This document shows, piece by piece, positions 6,001 to 8,639 of a stretch of DNA of 8,639 nt. How positions within the stretch are numbered: position 1 is the first letter of the stretch; each line of letters begins with the position of its first letter. Where the stretch lies: contig JANRIC010000054.1 of the NCBI GenBank assembly GCA_033765345.1, positions 1 to 8,639 on the forward strand, written 5' to 3'. The notes beneath the pieces were generated by a model. That model did not search any database. It worked only from the letters and a program-made list of their open reading frames with translations, and was not told where the DNA came from. The position numbers and the translations under genes are program-made. The stretch comes from JANRIC01 sp033765345. GTDB taxonomy: Bacteria; Bacteroidota; Bacteroidia; Cytophagales; Microscillaceae.

Positions 6001-8164
6001 TCCAGACGCCACTTACGGAGCTTTGTGGAATGAGTGTAAATAGACTGTCATTCACACACACTACCAAGTCTGCCCCTGCATTGATCGGCACCCTTGAAAT
6101 AAAATCAACGTGGATGGTGTCCGAAAAACTGGGGCATCCTGCTATTCCTACAGATACATAATAATCACCAGCCTCCTCAACGGAAAGGCTATCTCTTGTT
6201 TGATTGGGAATAGCCCTTCCGTCTTTAAACCATTGGTAAGTATCCAATCCGGCAGTAGCTCTTACCAAAAGGCTGTCGCCGGGGCAAATATTGACCGTAT
6301 CTCCGGGACTGAGTGCAACCACATCCAGACGGATTATATCAAATGTATCCGAAACAGTCAAAGTTCCGCAGCTATTCGCCACGCTTAGGTCTAGCCTATA
6401 AGTGCCCTCCGGTAACTCATTGATGGGTGACAGATTGGCTTGGGTTAGATCCAGACTGCCCAAATCAGGATTAGCTGTCCCATTGATCCCGGTAAGCCCC
6501 CAAAGATAATTCTCCACATTGCTATTGACAGGCGTATTGATATCTACAGGCGTACCTGGGCAATAACTCGCTTGTAATCCTTGGATAGTCGGTTCCGTAG
6601 GAGCTTGACGAACCACAATTTTGATACAGCTTCGGGAAGTTCCGCAGGCATTTGTCACCGCTTGTTGGATGATGTAAGTACCGGGCTGGGCGATAACAAA
6701 CTGCTCATTGGCTGTTGAGGAGCTGGTTTGTCCGTTGGAAAATCGTCCTCCGCTACCCGAAACAATCGACCAGGTGTATGTGCTGCTACAAAAAGTATCT
6801 GCTGTAGAATTATCAGTCAGGGATATGTTAAGTGGGGTATTGTTAAGGATACATGCACCTCCAGGTAAAGTCAATTCTACAGCTCCCGAACCGCATTCTG
6901 CGCTACTAGGTGTGTTGTTGGTTCCGGCTAGGAAGGAGGAAGTAGGCGTGCCATTACAAATAGTAACAGTCCTGGAAATACTGGAAGAATCACAAGAGTT
7001 TATCGCTTTGAGGGTGACGGAATAAGTCCCTGAAGTGCTATACACGTGTTGGATCGTATTTTTATCGAATACCGTTAGAGGGGCAGAACCATCGCCAAAG
7101 TTCCATTCATAACGTGTATTACGTACACAATTGTTGTTAAAGCCTTCCTGGGTTTGATTGACAAATCTTAGCGCATTGTTTGTGCAGGCTGTAGGAGATT
7201 GAGGCTCGAAAGCGGCTTCAGGGGCAGTAAAAATCCTAATTGGAAATGCTTCTGAGAAGCTTGAGTCACAAGCGTTTACAGCAGTCACCCTAAATGCAAA
7301 GGAGCTATTCGGTTCGGGACAGGAGCTTTTGGAATAAGTATGTGTAAATGTATTCGGTGGCGGATGCGGAAGCGTAACAATGGGCGAACCATCACCAGGG
7401 TTGATTCTGTAAATCGTGGAAGGGTCGTTATTTATAAAATCAACAATTGGAAAAGTAATCGTGGAAGGTCCGCAACCGATAGTATTTCCGGGATTGGAAG
7501 TACCGATGGAAGGGTTAGAGATATTCAAAACAGGGTATCTGCGAGTCCTTTCACAGGCATTTGTGCCGACTATGGTATAAGTGATGGTGTACAAACCCAG
7601 AGAGCTATACGTGTGCGTATTGGGAGGGTTTGCCCCTTGATAATCCGGCGAACCGTCGCCCCAGGATACCCTGTACTGTGTGATACCGGGGCCTGAATTG
7701 TCAAAAAAATTGATGGTAAAAGTAGGACTTACGCTGGCATTTTCGCAATTTCCAAAACGCAGATATTCAGCACCGAATTCATCTCTTAGTGTAATTTGAG
7801 GGCTTTGCTTGATCGTGATAGTCTGACTGGTTTCTACCTCACAACTATCAGCTGAATTAGCCGGATTCTTAACTTTGAGCCTTACAGTGAAGCTTTGATT
7901 CCCGCTACCGATGGCATCAAAAGTATGCGAGGGATTTCGCTCGGAAGAAAGAGGAGTGCCGTCCCCAAAATCCCACTCGTATTCAAGCCCGCTACTCGGA
8001 GTGGATTGGTTGTTAAACTGCACCGTTGCTGGAGCACAAAGCGAAGAAGTATTACTTGGATTGGTGGTAAAGGAAGCCGTACATTGACCCCAAACCTTTC
8101 CAGAGAGAAGTAGAAAAAAACCAAAAAAAAGCTTAAAAAACAATAATAGAGTATACTTTCTCAT
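3071..8164 (-). CDS. Giant multi-PKD surface adhesin with gliding-motility-associated C-terminal (CHU_C, type B T9SS) domain
   Basis: This intact 1697-residue protein probably acts as a secreted cell-surface filament or adhesin. Order of parts: signal peptide 1-26 (MRKY, hydrophobic LLLFFKLFFGFFLLL, then VWGQ); four PKD-like domains to about 315; looser Ig/PKD-like domains about 405-690, including YQWFKDGRAIPNQ at 643-655; four tandem modules with W-[ST]-G-[ST]-G cores at W721, W798, W875 and W954; seven PKD domains with WDFGDG-type cores at W1036, 1121, 1212, 1300, 1380, 1461 and 1547; and the C-terminal domain 1607-1697. That last domain has VIPNAFTPNGDGLNDTF, MQIFNRWGQQIF and GWDGKRNDG, the signature of the TIGR04131/CHU_C export signal. 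The ATG is supported by the immediately following signal peptide. The downstream PorP/SprF gene, 11 bp away, is the likely export partner, as in sprB-sprF. No catalytic domain is visible. Ligand and exact role (attachment, gliding, biofilm) are unknown. A specific link to SprB is not claimed, because PKD/CHU_C giants are numerous in the phylum. Confidence 0.93.
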   Translation of the reverse strand: MRKYTLLLFFKLFFGFFLLLSGKVWGQCTASFTTNPSNTSSLCAPATVQFNNQSTPSSGLEYEWDFGDGTPLSSERNPSHTFDAIGSGNQSFTVRLKVKNPANSADSCEVETSQTITIKQSPQITLRDEFGAEYLRFGNCENASVSPTFTINFFDNSGPGITQYRVSWGDGSPDYQGANPPNTHTYSSLGLYTITYTIVGTNACERTRRYPVLNISNPSIGTSNPGNTIGCGPSTITFPIVDFINNDPSTIYRINPGDGSPIVTLPHPPPNTFTHTYSKSSCPEPNSSFAFRVTAVNACDSSFSEAFPIRIFTAPEAAFEPQSPTACTNNALRFVNQTQEGFNNNCVRNTRYEWNFGDGSAPLTVFDKNTIQHVYSTSGTYSVTLKAINSCDSSSISRTVTICNGTPTSSFLAGTNNTPSSAECGSGAVELTLPGGACILNNTPLNISLTDNSTADTFCSSTYTWSIVSGSGGRFSNGQTSSSTANEQFVIAQPGTYIIQQAVTNACGTSRSCIKIVVRQAPTEPTIQGLQASYCPGTPVDINTPVNSNVENYLWGLTGINGTANPDLGSLDLTQANLSPINELPEGTYRLDLSVANSCGTLTVSDTFDIIRLDVVALSPGDTVNICPGDSLLVRATAGLDTYQWFKDGRAIPNQTRDSLSVEEAGDYYVSVGIAGCPSFSDTIHVDFISRVPINAGADLVVCVNDSLFTLIPQSSVSGVWTGTGVVNDSIFNPSLASIGDNRVIFTVRDSISGCFVQDEIIITVRELPIINAGGALELCNVNEEVILTDFSPVGGQWSGTGITNSSGVFNPFSAGGVGNYTLTYTFQDSNGCSNSATRLVSVIEPTSVEAGADSSICQNNGLLFLNGSPNGGTWSGSGVNASNNSFDPAAVAPGDYKLFYSLGTGTCQTIDSLLIRVIPFPIVEAGNPMEFCENDDLISLNGQSPIAGGLGTWSGSGVATNGVFDPRLANIGLNQLIYTFADSLTGCINQDILEITIHPLPSPNFVADSIYCVNGPIEFMNSTPAITNYSFDFAWDFGDGTNSSQPNGQHTYANIGTYTIRLRASTNPGNCEAIFERRIRVVNPPQASFTKSLNPTDGCGDVTVNFSNNSTASGNESYFWDFGNGQSSTELNPSMSFRASLTRDTSYTVTLTISEPGLGNACNSAQFQDIITVKPLPKANFIFVGDFNPVCSGYPLPIDNFSFGNPTRFEWDFGDGTTFQNNDTSVVIHRFFYTGDTDTTYQVTLRAFNDCGVNEITRPITVLPNMVRANIELDVDSVGCAPHTVQFTSNQSGFNRVDWSFGDGNIAIDAPNNITYTYNNPGEYLVRLTVQNGCNIDNSTIKIRVQPSPQASFSSENALCLGQPFNFVNNSAPNLATLWDFGDGTSFPGRTPLPKIYENPGTYEVSLTVRDPENACTNTQRKTIEVLAPPVADFEAPVNACQGETVNFTNLSTEAIQYLWDFGEPNADPDASNPSHTFNRAGQFQVKLIAFNNRSCADTLVRTISIFPVPVPDFKVIPGASCITPLEVNFENLTSNIPPNQGVFVWDFGNGNSHIGSGNIPTQEYINDTDTIQNIIVRLSLTNSSGCSSVVEKSVEVCPKPCEARIVIPNAFTPNGDGLNDTFKPISVAVRNYRMQIFNRWGQQIFESTEPSLGWDGKRNDGSLYQEDMYVYKITYTCGQAQEESPTGDLLLIYKD
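3074..3346 (-). other. CHU_C / type B T9SS C-terminal sorting domain of the adhesin
   Basis: Residues 1607-1697 contain, in order, IPNAFTPNGDGLNDTF, YRMQIFNRWGQQIFES, GWDGKRNDGSL and YVYKITYTCG, ending DLLLIYKD. This is the full-length layout of the gliding-motility-associated C-terminal domain. The family is known to direct type IX secretion, with PorP/SprF-like partners. Confidence 0.92.
3365..5164 (-). repeat. C-terminal array of seven PKD domains in the adhesin
   Basis: Residues about 1001-1600. The conserved core tryptophans lie 80-91 residues apart (1036, 1121, 1212, 1300, 1380, 1461, 1547), each in a [WF]-[DS]-F-G-[DNE] motif. Each is followed by an aromatic/hydrophobic strand such as HTYANIGTYTIRL or KIYENPGTYEVSLTV. 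The sixth repeat has WDFGEPNADP in place of the usual FGDG. At DNA level most of the cores share the word CCAAAATCCCA on the plus strand, for example near 3776, 4018, 4517 and 5047. Confidence 0.85.
5159..6085 (-). repeat. Four tandem GTWSGSGV-type modules in the adhesin
   Basis: Residues about 694-1002 hold four copies of a roughly 77-residue unit: [NE]AG..., C, a hydrophobic strand, W-[ST]-G-[ST]-G, [FS]-[ND]-P, G-[NDL]-x-[RYKQ]-x-[ILV]-x-[FY], a second Cys, and an I-x-V/I strand ending in Pro. Core tryptophans are at 721, 798, 875 and 954. Each unit keeps exactly two Cys (703/755, 780/833, 858/908, 933/988), which suggests one disulfide per module. Similar modules occur in other Bacteroidota giant surface proteins. 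Confidence 0.85.
5289..5545 (-). repeat. Exact 20-bp in-frame direct repeat between modules three and four
   Basis: The same 20 bases occur at 5289-5308 and 5526-5545, offset by 237 bp (79 codons), and cover the TWSGSGV core codons. A third, imperfect relative lies near 5761-5774. The exact nucleotide identity contrasts with weaker identity in surrounding bases. Confidence 0.8.
7220..8083 (-). repeat. N-terminal array of four PKD-like domains in the adhesin
   Basis: Residues about 28-315 plus the following core near 354: YEWDFGDGT (62-70), VSWGDGS (166-172), INPGDGS (254-260) and, just beyond the third, YEWNFGDGS (352-360). The second and third have lost the WDF part of the core but keep GDG and the following HTY-type strand. 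The fourth core extends to about base 7085, outside the stated end. Confidence 0.75.
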
Positions 8165-8238
8165 AAATAGTTTGAATGATATATCAATTTTTGTCAGTGA
8201 ATAGTGTCACACAGTGAGAAATGTTATGCTCCTGTAGA

Positions 8239-8246
8239 CAAAATTA
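8239..8246 (-). promoter_or_regulatory. Candidate Bacteroidota -7 promoter box for the adhesin operon
   Basis: On the minus strand the sequence TAATTTTG matches the TAnnTTTG -7 consensus used by the primary sigma factor of Bacteroidota. It lies about 75 bp before the adhesin ATG. A TTG upstream is present, but its spacing (about 24 nt) is longer than the usual 19-21, so the upstream half is weak. Confidence 0.4.
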
Positions 8247-8258
8247 TTTTCATAAGCA

Positions 8259-8277
8259 CTTCTTGGTTTTCAAGAAG
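8259..8277. repeat. Perfect 7-bp inverted repeat upstream of the candidate promoter
   Basis: CTTCTTG and CAAGAAG form a perfect stem with a GTTTT loop. No T-run follows on either strand, so it is not a terminator. It sits where the -33 region and upstream would be for the adhesin promoter, so it could be an operator, but nothing else supports this. Confidence 0.4.
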
Positions 8278-8462
8278 CACCAAGTATAATCAGAATGATG
8301 ATTTAAATCGATTAAAATTATGGTTTTAGGACTATTTAGCTTGGTTGATCAAATAAATGAAAAAAAATTATACAAAGCAAGGTTTTTTGAAAAAAACAAG
8401 TTTGTGGAGATCATGGCTGCCGTTGAATCTCACGCTTATGAGTCGTTATTACTATTTTTTAT

Positions 8463-8485
8463 CCTTGGGGCAAGGCTTTTTTGTT
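8463..8485 (+). terminator. Weak terminator-like hairpin read on the plus strand
   Basis: The stem CCTTG/CAAGG with a GGG loop is followed by CTTTTTTGTTT, the layout of an intrinsic terminator on the plus strand. The stem is only 5 bp. On the minus strand, where the adjacent gene ends at 8499, the stem is followed by A-rich rather than T-rich sequence, so it would not serve that gene well. Confidence 0.3.
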
Positions 8486-8498
8486 TATGGGTGAGTTT

Positions 8499-8639
8499 TT
8501 AATTTTCTCCCAAGGTTTGAGAGCTAGGTAGTAAAATCTCCACTGCATATTCATTCAGTTCCTTTTGATTGCAGGCTACCCCAATGAGGTAAATGGGTTT
8601 TTGCTCGCTTTGGTATTTTTGATAGTATTTGCGGTCTTT
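8499..8639 (-). CDS. C-terminal end of a probable AAA-ATPase-like/PD-(D/E)XK (DUF1703-type) protein, 5' end outside window
   Basis: The minus frame is open from the right edge to a TAA at 8499-8501, giving 46 residues. It reads KDRKYYQKYQSEQ, then KPIYLIGVACNQKELNEY, then AVEILLPSS. The pattern KxYYxKY, K-x-IYLIG-V/I, an acidic/polar turn and a final V-E strand is how PD-(D/E)XK domains of AAA-ATPase-like proteins end. The catalytic residues would lie upstream, outside the window. This appears to be the same family as the gene at the left edge, in the same orientation, but it is a different gene: this window holds the end of one and the beginning of the other. Family assignment rests on a short stretch, hence moderate confidence. 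Confidence 0.65.
   Translation of the reverse strand, partial: KDRKYYQKYQSEQKPIYLIGVACNQKELNEYAVEILLPSSQTLGEN

Larger units (their letters stand above)
8165..8498. other. Non-coding interval upstream of the adhesin operon
   Basis: This interval lies between the adhesin start and the end of the next minus-strand gene. It holds a candidate promoter box (8239-8246), a short perfect hairpin (8259-8277) and a weak plus-strand terminator-like hairpin (8463-8485). A 60-codon plus frame at 8320-8502 has no recognisable domain and is not treated as a gene. About 335 bp of upstream sequence leaves room for regulation of the operon. Confidence 0.6.

Noticed and set aside
3486..7696. Several long plus-strand frames (for example 3804-4211, 5706-6161, 6708-7025, 7340-7696)
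   Set aside because: All lie opposite the intact adhesin gene, whose repeats and domains are clear. Their translations show no domain and repeat with the adhesin repeats as expected of antisense shadows.
8083..8164. Possible lipoprotein signal in the adhesin (Cys at residue 28 after the hydrophobic stretch)
   Set aside because: The residues before it are VWGQ. A lipobox needs a small residue immediately before Cys, so an ordinary signal peptide is more likely.
8320..8502. A 60-codon plus-strand frame starting at an ATG
   Set aside because: No recognisable domain, AT-rich and low-complexity content, a terminator-like hairpin inside its 3' part, and overlap with the end of the minus-strand gene at 8499.

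Overview
The window looks like Bacteroidota chromosome. The evidence is a very large PKD-repeat surface protein ending in a gliding-motility-type (CHU_C, type B) type IX secretion signal, followed 11 bp later by a PorP/SprF-family outer-membrane protein. AT-rich translation starts without a clear Shine-Dalgarno and a TAnnTTTG-type promoter box fit as well. The genus cannot be fixed from the sequence.

Layout. Bases 1-660 (minus) are the N-terminal 220 codons of an AAA-ATPase-like protein (PF09820 type) that runs off the left edge. Bases 681-860 (plus) hold the last ~40 codons of a lost CHAT-domain protein. Bases 861-1362 hold no gene but include a strong 30-bp-arm inverted repeat (965-1040). 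Bases 1363-1826 are an internally deleted IS1-family element: both terminal inverted repeats are visible, but the middle of the transposase is gone and the two remaining ends are out of frame. Bases 1893-3059 and 3071-8164 (both minus) form a two-gene operon with the order adhesin, then PorP/SprF. Bases 8165-8498 are the promoter side of that operon plus non-coding sequence. Bases 8499-8639 (minus) are the C-terminal 46 codons of another protein that looks like the same AAA-ATPase-like/PD-(D/E)XK family as the left-edge gene.

How it works together. By analogy with SprB/SprF of Flavobacterium johnsoniae, the 1697-residue protein would cross the inner membrane by its Sec signal peptide. It would then be recognised through its C-terminal CHU_C domain, exported by the type IX system with the co-encoded PorP/SprF protein as its dedicated partner, and displayed as a long filamentous adhesin. 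The sequence shows the domains and gene order; the partnership is inference. Debris on both sides (CHAT remnant, IS1 remnant, dispersed-type hairpin, flanking paralogues) suggests a well-used rearrangement region around an otherwise intact operon. I see no clearly new biological system. The most interesting points are the modular build of the adhesin, an exact in-frame 20-bp DNA repeat within it, the PorP C-terminal extension and the decayed elements.
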